Part shown: in pieces, positions 17,329-25,772 of the stretch
Layout: the number at the start of each line of letters is the position of its first letter
Numbering within the stretch: the first letter of the stretch is position 1
Source: a virus
Length of the DNA stretch: 64,000 nucleotides
IMG/VR virus record: IMGVR_UViG_3300020185_000014
Location: 52,070 to 116,069 of that record
Reading direction: 5' to 3' (one strand)
Position numbers and translations under genes: made by a program
Notes under the pieces: generated by a model
What the model saw: the letters and a program-made list of their open reading frames with translations, nothing else
What the model was told of the DNA's origin: nothing
Databases searched by the model: none

Positions 17329-19079
17329 AATTTGGTCGAATTAATTTCCGCTGGAGTGAAAGGTTTTTGAGATGTAGTGTTTTTAAACAACGATGGTTTG
17401 CCGAACATGTCGAGGCAATAATCCCTGACGTCAAATCCAGGATCTAATTCATCATCATCGATATCATTATGCCCGATAACTTGACCTCCAGGATATGCTG
17501 AGTAGAACGCTCTGCAAAACGTTTCGAACGAATTCATTTGAACTCTCGTTAACGAAGAAGATGATAAAAATGCTTGCGGGTTATCAGTTCCAGAAGCGCA
17601 ATTAAACCCACCGACGAAAGCAATTCCAATACTATATGTATCGTGGTCATTGACTGCCGCATGTTGCCCGACGACATTGAGGTTCCTTCCCCGTTGTATA
17701 GAACCGTCTCTTCGAATGATATAGTGATAACCTATCTCGCTCTGCCCGAGTGCAATTTGTTGTTCGTTAATTTCTGAAGATCCAATATCTTTGTTGGTAA
17801 ACGTTTCCGTCCAATGGACAACGACCTCAGTTATGTCTCGCGTCACTTGCCTCAGATCTGCTTCTAATTCTTCAACAGTTGTGATATATGAGTAGACTTT
17901 CTTGTTATTTTCGTCAAAAGTATCTTTACCAATTTCCAATGGGTCTATGAAGACGGACTGCGAAGCGTCCACTATGGTCGATCCTGCGATCGTAGTATTC
18001 AGTCTCTCGAGAATTGATTTGATTGCTTGCGGAGAACTACCAGACTTCTTAGATACGATTTCAACTGCAGCGTCTAATGACCTCTGATCGTCTTGCGATA
18101 ATGTAATTGCGTCATTAATATCAGAGTCTGATAATCCAGGGGCGATTTGTTTAATTTGGTTTGTTGCCTGTTTCGAGAGGTTTTCGCCGAACCCTTGTAG
18201 CAATCCGGATTTTGAATTGGAAATACTTGCGTCAACGCCCTTAGTGTAGTTGTCGGTTTTGATAGAAAGTTCGTTAATGTTTTGCGGTAGGTTTTCCACA
18301 GAATTGTTTACAATATCTCCCGATTTACCAGTTATGCCCGCGAGAGTTGTTTCGAGTTTAGTTTGGTCTACTTCGATGCCCTTTGTTATTGAAGACTGGA
18401 CGGAGGTTACTGAGTTGGATACATCCGTAACCATATCGTCGATGTTTACAGAAATATTATTCGCTCCTGAAGGTGGCGCAGCAAACGAAGAAGAAACATC
18501 TGTCATTGCCGCGTTTGCGGTTTCTGCTAATTGGTTGACCACATCAACGCTGGCGAAACTGCCGACTTTGCCGGCAAGTCCAGTTAATGTACTTTTCACA
18601 CCTGCAGGACTAGCGTTGGCAACTACATTCTGTACGAACCCAGATTTGACTCCTAACCCAGTGATTAAACTCAATGCCGCAGCGAGAGTGCTATTAGTAT
18701 CCGAAATCAAACTTTCGCTGATGATTCTTACATGCCCGTCGGAATCTGGATCAGACCATTCGACAGAAACTTTACTACCGAAAGAACCTGTAAAAGATTC
18801 AATTGTTTCATCGATAGAATTTTTTAGACTCTCAACACCGTCCGTAACCAAACCTTCGACGCTTGCCGTTTGCAGTTTCTGATCCGCTGATGTTGCTTTA
18901 CTCGTTAAACTCTTAATGCCGCCGTTCACTTCTTGGGCAGTATTGCCAACCAACGTTTCTACTGAATTAGTTAGATCCGTTTGCGTCTTATCTGCTTGCG
19001 CTTCCACAAAAGAAGGCGACTGGACTTTATTCTTGAGGTTGCGAACTTCTTCTTTAAATGTAGTTTTATCAATAGGCAT
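17325..19079 (-). CDS. Tail-associated N-acetylmuramoyl-L-alanine amidase
   Basis: 584 residues. The first 400 are Ser/Thr/Asn-rich and helical with low complexity (SVETLVGNTAQEVNGG-type). From about residue 395 to the end is an amidase_2 domain: VVVHWTE with His422, IGYHYIIRRDGSIQRGR with the family Tyr, QHAAVNDHDTYSIGIAFVGG, and IGHNDI...DPGFD giving His537 and Asp546. These three fit the zinc ligands of AmpD/T7-lysozyme-type enzymes. It would cleave the amide bond between MurNAc and L-Ala during entry. It lies between the OB-fold and spike genes, where T4 gp5 has its lysozyme domain. Confidence 0.85.
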   Translation of the reverse strand: MPIDKTTFKEEVRNLKNKVQSPSFVEAQADKTQTDLTNSVETLVGNTAQEVNGGIKSLTSKATSADQKLQTASVEGLVTDGVESLKNSIDETIESFTGSFGSKVSVEWSDPDSDGHVRIISESLISDTNSTLAAALSLITGLGVKSGFVQNVVANASPAGVKSTLTGLAGKVGSFASVDVVNQLAETANAAMTDVSSSFAAPPSGANNISVNIDDMVTDVSNSVTSVQSSITKGIEVDQTKLETTLAGITGKSGDIVNNSVENLPQNINELSIKTDNYTKGVDASISNSKSGLLQGFGENLSKQATNQIKQIAPGLSDSDINDAITLSQDDQRSLDAAVEIVSKKSGSSPQAIKSILERLNTTIAGSTIVDASQSVFIDPLEIGKDTFDENNKKVYSYITTVEELEADLRQVTRDITEVVVHWTETFTNKDIGSSEINEQQIALGQSEIGYHYIIRRDGSIQRGRNLNVVGQHAAVNDHDTYSIGIAFVGGFNCASGTDNPQAFLSSSSLTRVQMNSFETFCRAFYSAYPGGQVIGHNDIDDDELDPGFDVRDYCLDMFGKPSLFKNTTSQKPFTPAEINSTKL

Positions 19080-19081
19080 AA

Positions 19082-19939
19082 TTAATTCGCCAAGGTTTCC
19101 TCATAAGCGATTTCGGCAATATCATTCGCATCTTTATAGTTCGACGCTTTCAGATAATATTTAGCGAACGCTTCCGACGCTTCCTCGATGGTTTCGGCGG
19201 ACGTTAGTTTATAGTTCGCCTTTCGTTTTTTGTTTCTTAACTCGTGCAACACAAATTGGAGTTGAACCGAAAATCGTTTCCAATCATCTTTAATATTGTA
19301 CATAGAAGCAAAATTTAACAGGTCTAGAAACCGCTTACCCGAACCGTCCTTTGACCATGCACCGATACCCTGCAACGTCGAATCGTTCGAATATAGAATA
19401 AACCTCGAAACCAATTGCAACCCAGCAGCGATACTTGCTGCTTGAATAACAGTATAACCGTTCTCTATGAAAAATTTAACTGTTTGACTTCTTCTTTTAT
19501 TGACCGGCGCTTCTCGTGTAGTATCATCGTCAATATCAGGCAACACCATGTTAATAATTTTTTCTTGGTTGTGTTTGTAATTCTCAAGCGTGTTTTGAGT
19601 TTTTGTTTGCGTAGAGGTGGGCAACTCGACTCTTGGTGTTGAACCAATAATAAGAGGGATTTGCGATGAACGACCATCAATAAAAATACCGAATACCATA
19701 CTGCCAGGAAGCAATTGTGGAATTCTACCGATACCGGAAATGCCGCCTTCAGTGTTCGGCATCAAGACCTGCGCCCATGGTAAATCTTTCTCTGGGACTT
19801 CTCCCGTGTACAAGTTATGAATGCCGTTAATTCGCACTTTAACACGACCTTCAAATCCTGCCGGAGGAGTCGTATTAATTAGGGTGCCGACAAACCAACG
19901 AGTTTCATCACCATAAAAAGTTTTTTTAATTGAAAACAT
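19082..19939 (-). CDS. 5: Baseplate hub gp5 N-terminal OB-fold protein with degenerate lysozyme-like tail
   Basis: 285 residues. Residues 1-115 form the gp5 OB-fold (RWFVGTLINTTPP...GRVKVRINGIH, then LPWAQVLMPN and GSMVFGIFIDG), which connects the gp27 ring with the spike. Residues about 145-260 resemble the phage tail lysozyme family: FFIENGYTVIQAASIAAGLQ, then GIGAWSKDGSGKRFLDL. The family's usual ES pair after the GxLQ helix reads VS here (GLQLVSRF), so the catalytic Glu seems lost. The gene abuts the amidase gene (2-base gap) and overlaps the gp27-like gene by one base. Confidence 0.75.
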   Translation of the reverse strand: MFSIKKTFYGDETRWFVGTLINTTPPAGFEGRVKVRINGIHNLYTGEVPEKDLPWAQVLMPNTEGGISGIGRIPQLLPGSMVFGIFIDGRSSQIPLIIGSTPRVELPTSTQTKTQNTLENYKHNQEKIINMVLPDIDDDTTREAPVNKRRSQTVKFFIENGYTVIQAASIAAGLQLVSRFILYSNDSTLQGIGAWSKDGSGKRFLDLLNFASMYNIKDDWKRFSVQLQFVLHELRNKKRKANYKLTSAETIEEASEAFAKYYLKASNYKDANDIAEIAYEETLAN

Positions 19940-21273
19940 TATAACACCAAACTCTTATTATTTTTGCTGATGCGCGATACATCGAGAGAAACAATATGCT
20001 GCGTATCTCTAAACGTATGCCGTGTTGCGAAAATCAAATAATCCCCAGACTTCTCAGGATCTAACGGCGATTCGACATTATTCTCCGCGTTGCTAGTTGT
20101 AAAATGAATACGAACCATATCTCCAACTGTCGCCTTCACCAGCATGAACATAGTGCCACTAACAGAAATACTCATCATGTTTTTATACAATGCTGACTTG
20201 ATTGTTTTATTTTTTACATTCAACGCGAACGTTGACGCGTCGGGTTCATCATGATAACTCTTAAATTCGCCATATGTTCCGCTCGATGAAACTTGGTGGA
20301 AATAAACCGCATTGAATGCATCACTGGCGCTGCTGTTAAATTGTTGTTGTTCGTCGTACAATAATTGCTCAGACTCTTTGCTGATCGTACCATTATCTTT
20401 TAAAGCTTCGATGACGTGCTTTGATGATACGTGCGAACGATACGATAACCCTGTTCCTATATCAGTGTTTGTATAAAAAGAACCAACACATCCATCATCA
20501 ATAAAATCTAATGAGTTGTGATTTGATGTTAAACTGTACGCAAGGATTTGACTGGCCCGGAAAGACTCGTCCAACTCGGTTGCCGTTTGAGTTGCTGCCT
20601 GAGAATGAATGAACGGCAGTTTTTCGTTAAACGGTTTTTGTTTCAACATTTTTTCTAAGTCGCCGAGTCTGACCCTTTTGTCATGTATTGATGAATATAA
20701 GAACAACGGCGACCCCGTTGAAGAGCACGCCTTCTCTAAGATCCAGGCGCATGCTTCGATAGGGGTCATATATGGAACGATAAGTTTTCGTTGAGCGAGG
20801 TTTTTGGTATTGTCCGAAAGGTACGACGCATCAACATCGAGTTTTAATTTGGTGTTAATTATCTTTGTAATGATATTCGGAAAGTTGTCTGTATATGAAC
20901 GACTAAATGGTATCAGGGCATTGAAGTAATTATGCACTTCGACCAACTGAAACATCAAAGTTTCTGCCGCATCATTAGACTTAACGCTCTTAATCATATT
21001 TGATATGATGAACTTTTTCTCGACTAATCTATCTTCGTCTTCTACCGCCGAAGATAAAACTATATTCAAATATTCAGTCCCTTTAAACTGCAGTGATTCG
21101 AAAAGTCCAAGGTTGTCTACCATAACCAAAGTCCCAGTCAGGTATGGTTTTTCTATTGATTCAAAAATTGTCAACTCATAAATTAACTGAGAAACATCAA
21201 GTTTCAAATCATCAAACCGATCCGCAGTGATGACTGCTTCGGATATTTTAAATTGTTGATCAAGACTAGGCAT
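19939..21273 (-). CDS. 27: Baseplate hub subunit, gp27-like
   Basis: 444 residues (T4 gp27 is 391). The start FKISEAVITADRF...IYELTIFESIEKPYLTGTL matches the first barrel of gp27/VgrG-type hub proteins, and VGDMVRIHF with the final SGDYLIFATRHTF fits the late barrel. T4 gp27 trimers form the torus that joins the spike to the tail tube. It lies directly before the OB-fold gp5 gene, its binding partner. Assignment rests on pattern and position. Confidence 0.72.
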   Translation of the reverse strand: MPSLDQQFKISEAVITADRFDDLKLDVSQLIYELTIFESIEKPYLTGTLVMVDNLGLFESLQFKGTEYLNIVLSSAVEDEDRLVEKKFIISNMIKSVKSNDAAETLMFQLVEVHNYFNALIPFSRSYTDNFPNIITKIINTKLKLDVDASYLSDNTKNLAQRKLIVPYMTPIEACAWILEKACSSTGSPLFLYSSIHDKRVRLGDLEKMLKQKPFNEKLPFIHSQAATQTATELDESFRASQILAYSLTSNHNSLDFIDDGCVGSFYTNTDIGTGLSYRSHVSSKHVIEALKDNGTISKESEQLLYDEQQQFNSSASDAFNAVYFHQVSSSGTYGEFKSYHDEPDASTFALNVKNKTIKSALYKNMMSISVSGTMFMLVKATVGDMVRIHFTTSNAENNVESPLDPEKSGDYLIFATRHTFRDTQHIVSLDVSRISKNNKSLVL

Positions 21274-21274
21274 A

Positions 21275-22096
21275 TTAATTTCTTACAAGGCGAGCGAACT
21301 CTTGCACTATTTTTCTAACAGAATTTGGTTTTATGATACGAATAGTTTTGACCGATTCGTTCTGCCCTTCGAAGTATTCTTGGTTTGTAACTGCGTTAGC
21401 ACCGGCGAGCGAGGTTGATAAATCGAACGGGTCGATGTCGATACGCTCTCCGCTGTTGTTTGTGTAATGATGCGGTGCGTTATGTTCAACTACATTATTA
21501 TAGAACCCTGATCCGTATATGGAAGAATAAGTGTATCTAATGTAACTAGGGTTGTAAGGATATAAACCGTTGTCGAAATACATCGTATCAATGTTGGTCA
21601 TTGAAGATTTGTTACCAGATAAAGATGATACATATTTCAAGACGACTTTCCCGATGTCTAGATTTAAATGTACGACAGAAGCAATCGTATCGTTGTTAAT
21701 AATTACTTGCTGCCCCGTTGATAACCGTTTGCCGAGAACAGTCGAACTCGTGAAGAGATCTTTGACTCTGTGGGTTCCGTCTATTTGTACTGAATAATTA
21801 GGATAAATCACTTTCGCCTTTTCTTCAACGTCTTGTCGAGTCAAAGGCCAACCGCATTCACGCAAACTGGGATTGGACAAGAAAAACGTCCAATAATATT
21901 CTGTGCTACCATACAACTGATATGACAGCGTGTCTGGTCTATCGCCGTCCTTTATCACATGATTACTATAGAACGAAACGTCATCGACGAGTTGATCGAT
22001 TAAGTCAACATAAACCCCCATATTTTCGATGTAGTTGAAAGTTTTTTCGTTTCCGAAATAATACGGAACCAGGGGAAAATTATTAAAATACGCCAT
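21275..22096 (-). CDS. 53: Baseplate wedge subunit gp53
   Basis: 273 residues. DGDRPDTLSYQLYGSTEYYW followed by TFFLSNP and GWPLT is the gp53 signature in T4-like phages, after an N-terminal FPLVPYYFG...YVDLIDQL. T4 gp53 is 196 residues; the extra C-terminal part here is unassigned. gp53 joins wedges to the hub together with gp25 and gp6. It overlaps gp48 by one base upstream and starts the hub block. Confidence 0.85.
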   Translation of the reverse strand: MAYFNNFPLVPYYFGNEKTFNYIENMGVYVDLIDQLVDDVSFYSNHVIKDGDRPDTLSYQLYGSTEYYWTFFLSNPSLRECGWPLTRQDVEEKAKVIYPNYSVQIDGTHRVKDLFTSSTVLGKRLSTGQQVIINNDTIASVVHLNLDIGKVVLKYVSSLSGNKSSMTNIDTMYFDNGLYPYNPSYIRYTYSSIYGSGFYNNVVEHNAPHHYTNNSGERIDIDPFDLSTSLAGANAVTNQEYFEGQNESVKTIRIIKPNSVRKIVQEFARLVRN

Positions 22097-23031
22097 TAGT
22101 ATCCTTCCACAATTAATTCGCGCGTCAGTGCGCGAGATTCTGTAAAGTTTAGAGACATCTGGATATCGGTAAAGTTACCGTCCGGATGGAACCCAGCATT
22201 TTCAGAGTTATACACGACGCTCACGGTTCTAAGGTAACAATCTAAAAACTTAGTGGCGATTTCCTTTCCATCATACTCAAACCGAACTTCAAACATGTTT
22301 GGAATTTTATAACCCAAAGAAATAGGAACGTTGTCTGCGGCGGATATCGTTCCAGGGTAAAGTTCTGTCCTGAAGAATTTAATTATGTTTTTTATTTCTT
22401 CTGCTTCTTCTTTAGATTTACCAATCATTCGGAAAGTAAACGGCAGTTCCCTTAGCGGTACAGACTCGAACATCGCCCTTGTGTTTGGGTTGATTACGGT
22501 TCTTGTGTTTAGGGCGACCGCGCCGCCAATCTGATCGCCGAACTTACTTGAAGTTCTACTCAATGCAAGTCGCGCGAGCGGGGTATCGAAACTTTTTGTA
22601 GAAAAACTTTCCGCGAATGATTGGACGCCGTCGGTCATCGATTTAACTGCAGCGCCAGCAATGCTCGCGCCGCTTTGCATTCCACCCTCAAGGGTTGCGC
22701 CGAGCGTTCCGAGGTCTAAGTTGCTATACTGAACTGCGTCAGTGATACTAATATTTTCCGGTAGGTACAGTTCAACTTTCGATCCGTAGTTCTTCGACCT
22801 TTCTACACCAGAAACATCGGTTTGACTTTCATCTGATCCGCTGTTCTTATTCGCCACGTCAGACGACGCTGGTTCAGATGTTTCGCCGTCCTGCGATTGG
22901 AGATACTTTCCAACTTGTTTTGATTGTCTAGCGATAATTGCTGTCGATATTGGTTCGACTTTTACCAAGCGAAAAATAACTCTTCCTTTATAGTTGTCTT
23001 GGTCGACTAGAGGGTATGTGTAGTTTGGCAT
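22096..23031 (-). CDS. 48: Baseplate tail-tube cap gp48
   Basis: 311 residues. The conserved block VINPNTRAMFESVPLRELPF followed by TFRMIGKSKEEAEEI is characteristic of gp48 in marine T4-like phages, and FEVRFEYDG with the closing NLNFTESRAL strand fits the tube-like fold. gp48 and gp54 cap the hub and nucleate the tail tube. It is the first gene of the minus-strand baseplate run and has a TATAAATA element 31 bases upstream. Confidence 0.8.
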   Translation of the reverse strand: MPNYTYPLVDQDNYKGRVIFRLVKVEPISTAIIARQSKQVGKYLQSQDGETSEPASSDVANKNSGSDESQTDVSGVERSKNYGSKVELYLPENISITDAVQYSNLDLGTLGATLEGGMQSGASIAGAAVKSMTDGVQSFAESFSTKSFDTPLARLALSRTSSKFGDQIGGAVALNTRTVINPNTRAMFESVPLRELPFTFRMIGKSKEEAEEIKNIIKFFRTELYPGTISAADNVPISLGYKIPNMFEVRFEYDGKEIATKFLDCYLRTVSVVYNSENAGFHPDGNFTDIQMSLNFTESRALTRELIVEGY

Positions 23032-23040
23032 TCCAATCTC

Positions 23041-23069
23041 AATAAATAAGTTTACATGGATTATTTATA
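23041..23069. promoter_or_regulatory. Divergent late promoters between gp48 and gp4
   Basis: The 47-base gap between the two oppositely transcribed genes holds TATAAATA on the minus strand (23062-23069) and an AATAAATA variant on the plus strand (23041-23048). Each lies about 30 bases from its start codon. Confidence 0.5.
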
Positions 23070-23078
23070 GCGAAATAT

Positions 23079-23588
23079 GTGAAAACTTATAAGGGAAAAT
23101 ATAAACCGAAGAATCCTGACAAATATAAAGGCGACCCAACCGGCGTTGTCTATCGTTCGGGGTGGGAGAGGTCAGTAATGCTCCATTTCGATAACTCATC
23201 TGATGTTGTGTCATGGTCAAGCGAAGAAGTGGTCGTTCCGTATATTTATGACGTCGACAAAACCAGACACCGATATTTCGTCGACTTCTTAGTCACTTAC
23301 AAAAACGGAACCACGCTTCTAATCGAAGTCAAACCCAATAAAGAAACCACCCCACCGAAGAAAGTCAATACTCGGAACAAGAAATATATGACCGAAGCAT
23401 TGACTTATGTTCGAAACATGAACAAGTGGGAAGCAGCGATTGAGTATTGTAAAGACCGAGGATGGAAGTTTGAGATATGGACCGAAGTAGAACTACGAAA
23501 CATGGGCATACTTCCCAAACCGTTAAAAAAGTTGAAACCGCTTCCAGCGTATTCTAAAAAACCTAGAACTCCTAGAAAAAAGTTATAA
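23079..23588 (+). CDS. 4: Head completion protein gp4
   Basis: 169 residues, T4 gp4 is 150. The pattern KYKGDPTGVVYRSGWE, YFVDFLVTYKNG, LIEVKPNKET and the MNKWEAA...RGWKFEIWTE end match gp4 along its whole length; this is a TnsA-N-like nuclease fold (E-D-ExK) used in head completion. The start is GTG at 23079: the overlapping ATG at 23077 is followed at once by TGA. It opens the plus-strand late operon. Confidence 0.9.
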   Translation: MKTYKGKYKPKNPDKYKGDPTGVVYRSGWERSVMLHFDNSSDVVSWSSEEVVVPYIYDVDKTRHRYFVDFLVTYKNGTTLLIEVKPNKETTPPKKVNTRNKKYMTEALTYVRNMNKWEAAIEYCKDRGWKFEIWTEVELRNMGILPKPLKKLKPLPAYSKKPRTPRKKL

Positions 23589-23591
23589 ATA
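23584..23591 (+). promoter_or_regulatory. T4-type late promoter element
   Basis: Exact TATAAATA on the plus strand, overlapping the gp4 stop and 27 bases before the next start (23618). Confidence 0.65.
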
Positions 23592-23617
23592 ATCCATAAG
23601 ACATTCCGGTTATTAAT

Positions 23618-24202
23618 ATGAGCAACCTATTCGCCAGATACGAAAGAGAAGCATTTCGCGCTGGGATTCAACCCAGAACAAAAGAGTCTAGAGAATGGTT
23701 TAGAAATAAACTCAAAACGGTTCGGCGGGTTGACCGTAACAAACTGATGAAAGAAGCGGAATTGGTCAAAACCGATCAAAGTATCGCAGGGCACATGTAC
23801 ATGTTTTCCTATGACCCAAAAACCAAAGACACGTTGCCGTATTACGATAAATTTCCTTTGGTAATTGTAGTCGGTCCCGCGAAAGGAGGGTTCTATGGGA
23901 TCAATCTCCACTATCTTCCTCCCGCACTAAGAGCGAAGTTTCTTGATGGATTGTTGGACATCACTAACAATAAAAGATACGACGAAACGACCAAATTCAG
24001 ACTGTCATACAAGTTTCTTAAATCAAGTTCGAAAATGAAATACTTTGCTCCATGTTTCAAACATTATTTGACGGAACACGTCAGAGGTCAATTCGCAAAG
24101 GTATTAGCGCCAGAATATGAGATTGCGGTTTTCTTACCGACGGCAGACTGGGCGAAAAGTTCATCCGGCAAAATCTATGGCGATTCTAGGAGAATGATTT
24201 AA
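23618..24202 (+). CDS. Conserved T4-like late protein of unknown function
   Basis: 194 residues with a strongly patterned centre: GHMYMFSYDPKTKDTLPYYD, then FPLVIVVGPAKGGFYGINLHYL. I recognise this as a conserved protein of marine T4-like phages but not its function. Its position directly after gp4 makes a head-completion or DNA-end role (as T4 gp2) conceivable. It is basic, has no membrane segment, and its last base is the first base of the next gene (TTTAATG). Confidence 0.6.
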   Translation: MSNLFARYEREAFRAGIQPRTKESREWFRNKLKTVRRVDRNKLMKEAELVKTDQSIAGHMYMFSYDPKTKDTLPYYDKFPLVIVVGPAKGGFYGINLHYLPPALRAKFLDGLLDITNNKRYDETTKFRLSYKFLKSSSKMKYFAPCFKHYLTEHVRGQFAKVLAPEYEIAVFLPTADWAKSSSGKIYGDSRRMI

Positions 24203-24870
24203 TGTCATACAGCATCGAACAACTACAAGGGTTGATTTCCGCCAAAGAGGGATTCGCGCGATCTAATCTGTTCAGAGTAATACTTCCATCGATGTCAAGA
24301 ATAACGGGAAGCGACAACGCGACTGATATTTCGTCTAACGAGTTAAACCTCTACTGCAAAAACGTTGCATTACCTGGAAAGCAAATTACAGGAGCAGTCT
24401 CAAAGATTGGTCTAATGAGTTTTAATGTGGCGAATGGTTTCGCTAACGACCCTGTGACCATGACCTTCAGGGTATTCAATCGACCCGATATATTAACATA
24501 TTTCCGCGAATGGCGTGATACCATTATTACAGAAGACTATCAGGTCGGGTACTACAACGATTATGTTAAAGGAATCAAAATTCAACTGTTGAAGAAAGGG
24601 TTTGCATTTCCGCTCTTCAATAAACAACTAAACCTGAACATACCGGAATCAATTAGAAAATCATTGCCGAGTCTAGGTCCAATAAACTTTGCTCAAAATG
24701 AAATAGATATAGATTTTAAAACAGACGATCAGGTGATCTACACCTACGATTTAATTGACGCATATCCGTCTACGTTCACAAGCATCACCCTTTCGGACGA
24801 CGAGCAGGATGGATTGATAGAGATAACAGTTTCTTTCGCCTTCAAGGATTTTAAAGAATCTGAAATTTAA
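24202..24870 (+). CDS. 54: Tail tube-like protein, probably the gp54-type tube initiator
   Basis: 222 residues. FARSNLFRVILPS, NLYCKNVALPGKQI, PVTMTFRVFNRPD and the closing ITVSFAFKDFK form the tube-protein fold shared by gp19, gp48 and gp54. The location next to gp26/gp51 and the tape-measure candidate favours the tube initiator gp54 over the major tube protein gp19, which normally follows the sheath gene. The distinction cannot be made from motif reading alone. Confidence 0.6.
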   Translation: MSYSIEQLQGLISAKEGFARSNLFRVILPSMSRITGSDNATDISSNELNLYCKNVALPGKQITGAVSKIGLMSFNVANGFANDPVTMTFRVFNRPDILTYFREWRDTIITEDYQVGYYNDYVKGIKIQLLKKGFAFPLFNKQLNLNIPESIRKSLPSLGPINFAQNEIDIDFKTDDQVIYTYDLIDAYPSTFTSITLSDDEQDGLIEITVSFAFKDFKESEI

Positions 24871-24885
24871 TAATGGAGATTTATA

Positions 24886-25587
24886 ATGGCATTACCTAAA
24901 CTCAACGACTCGCCGAAGTACTCGATAACGATTCCATCAACAAACAAAGAAGTATCTTTCAGACCATACTTGGTTAAAGAAGAGAAGGTCTTAATGATGG
25001 CGCTCGAGACTGAAGACCAGAAGAGCGCGTTAATGGCGATTGCAGATACTATCGAAGCATGTGTATTTGAGAAAATCGACACTCGCAAACTAACAACGTT
25101 CGACGTCGAATATATGTTCACTCAAATCCGCGCGAAATCCGCAGGAGAAACCGCTTCCATCGGAATTAAATGCAATTCGTGTTCGGCGATCAACGATGTT
25201 GTAATTAAGTTAGACGACATTAATGTTGATGTTCCGGTAACAGAAAACATCATTAATTTAACCGACGAAGTATCGATCGAACTTAGATGGCCATCATATT
25301 TCGAGATCACCGGATTCGATACAGATAAATCTCCAAGCGCGGCGGCATTCGAAATGGCGGCACTATGCATAGAAGCGATTATGCACGAAGGTGAACGAAC
25401 CCTTGCAACAGATTGTAGTAACAAAGAATTAATGGAATTTATCGAATCAATGACAACAGAACAGTTTAAGTCTGTTACAGATTATATCGCACTAATGCCT
25501 CAAATGCAACACAGAGTTGATTTTGATTGTAGTAAGTGCGGTGAAGAAAACCATATCGACGTTAAAGGATTGCAGAATTTTTTTTAA
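24886..25587 (+). CDS. 26: Baseplate hub assembly protein gp26 (T4_baseplate family)
   Basis: 233 residues (T4 gp26 is 208). It starts with LPKLNDSPKYSITIPST and has the family's VSFRPYLVKEEKVLMMALE and an internal CNSC plus a C-terminal CSKC, which together form a probable zinc ribbon. In T4, gp26 acts in hub assembly. The gene ends on a run of eight T residues; see the frameshift feature. GGAG is present 8 bases before the ATG. Confidence 0.8.
   Translation: MALPKLNDSPKYSITIPSTNKEVSFRPYLVKEEKVLMMALETEDQKSALMAIADTIEACVFEKIDTRKLTTFDVEYMFTQIRAKSAGETASIGIKCNSCSAINDVVIKLDDINVDVPVTENIINLTDEVSIELRWPSYFEITGFDTDKSPSAAAFEMAALCIEAIMHEGERTLATDCSNKELMEFIESMTTEQFKSVTDYIALMPQMQHRVDFDCSKCGEENHIDVKGLQNFF
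25576..25587 (+). promoter_or_regulatory. Candidate -1 frameshift site at end of gp26
   Basis: The gp26 frame ends AAT TTT TTT TAA (T8 at 25578-25585). Slipping back one base on the T run reads TTA ATT AAC and continues for 61 more sense codons through the gp51-like segment to the stop at 25770-25772. The -1 frame is open from 25566. This is sequence-based inference; transcript slippage on T8 would have the same effect. Confidence 0.5.
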
Positions 25588-25640
25588 TTAACCTCTCTCA
25601 TGATAATTTGGTTAATCATTTTAGAACCAATTTCGAATTA

Positions 25641-25772
25641 ATGCATAGTCACAAATATTCATTGACCGAACTTGATAACATGATGCCTTGGGAGAGGGAA
25701 ATTTACATAACGCTTTTGACGCAGAGAATTAAAGAAGAAAACGATTTAAGGAAACAACAAAGTGGCAGATAG
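25641..25772 (+). CDS. 51: gp51-like hub assembly segment, alone or as a gp26 frameshift extension
   Basis: From the ATG at 25641 this encodes 43 residues including YSLTELDNMMPWEREIYITL, a segment I recognise from gp51-type proteins of marine T4-like phages. No ribosome-binding site precedes that ATG. Sense codons with protein-like composition (NLSHDNLVNHFRTNFEL) continue upstream in the same frame to the T8 run at the end of gp26. The real product may therefore be a gp26-gp51 fusion made by -1 slippage. It overlaps the next gene by 11 bases. Confidence 0.6.
   Translation: MHSHKYSLTELDNMMPWEREIYITLLTQRIKEENDLRKQQSGR

Noticed and set aside
18250-18882. 210-residue open frame on the plus strand
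   Set aside because: It lies wholly opposite the amidase gene, has antisense-type composition (Ser/Thr/Leu-rich mirror), no ribosome-binding site and no recognisable domain.
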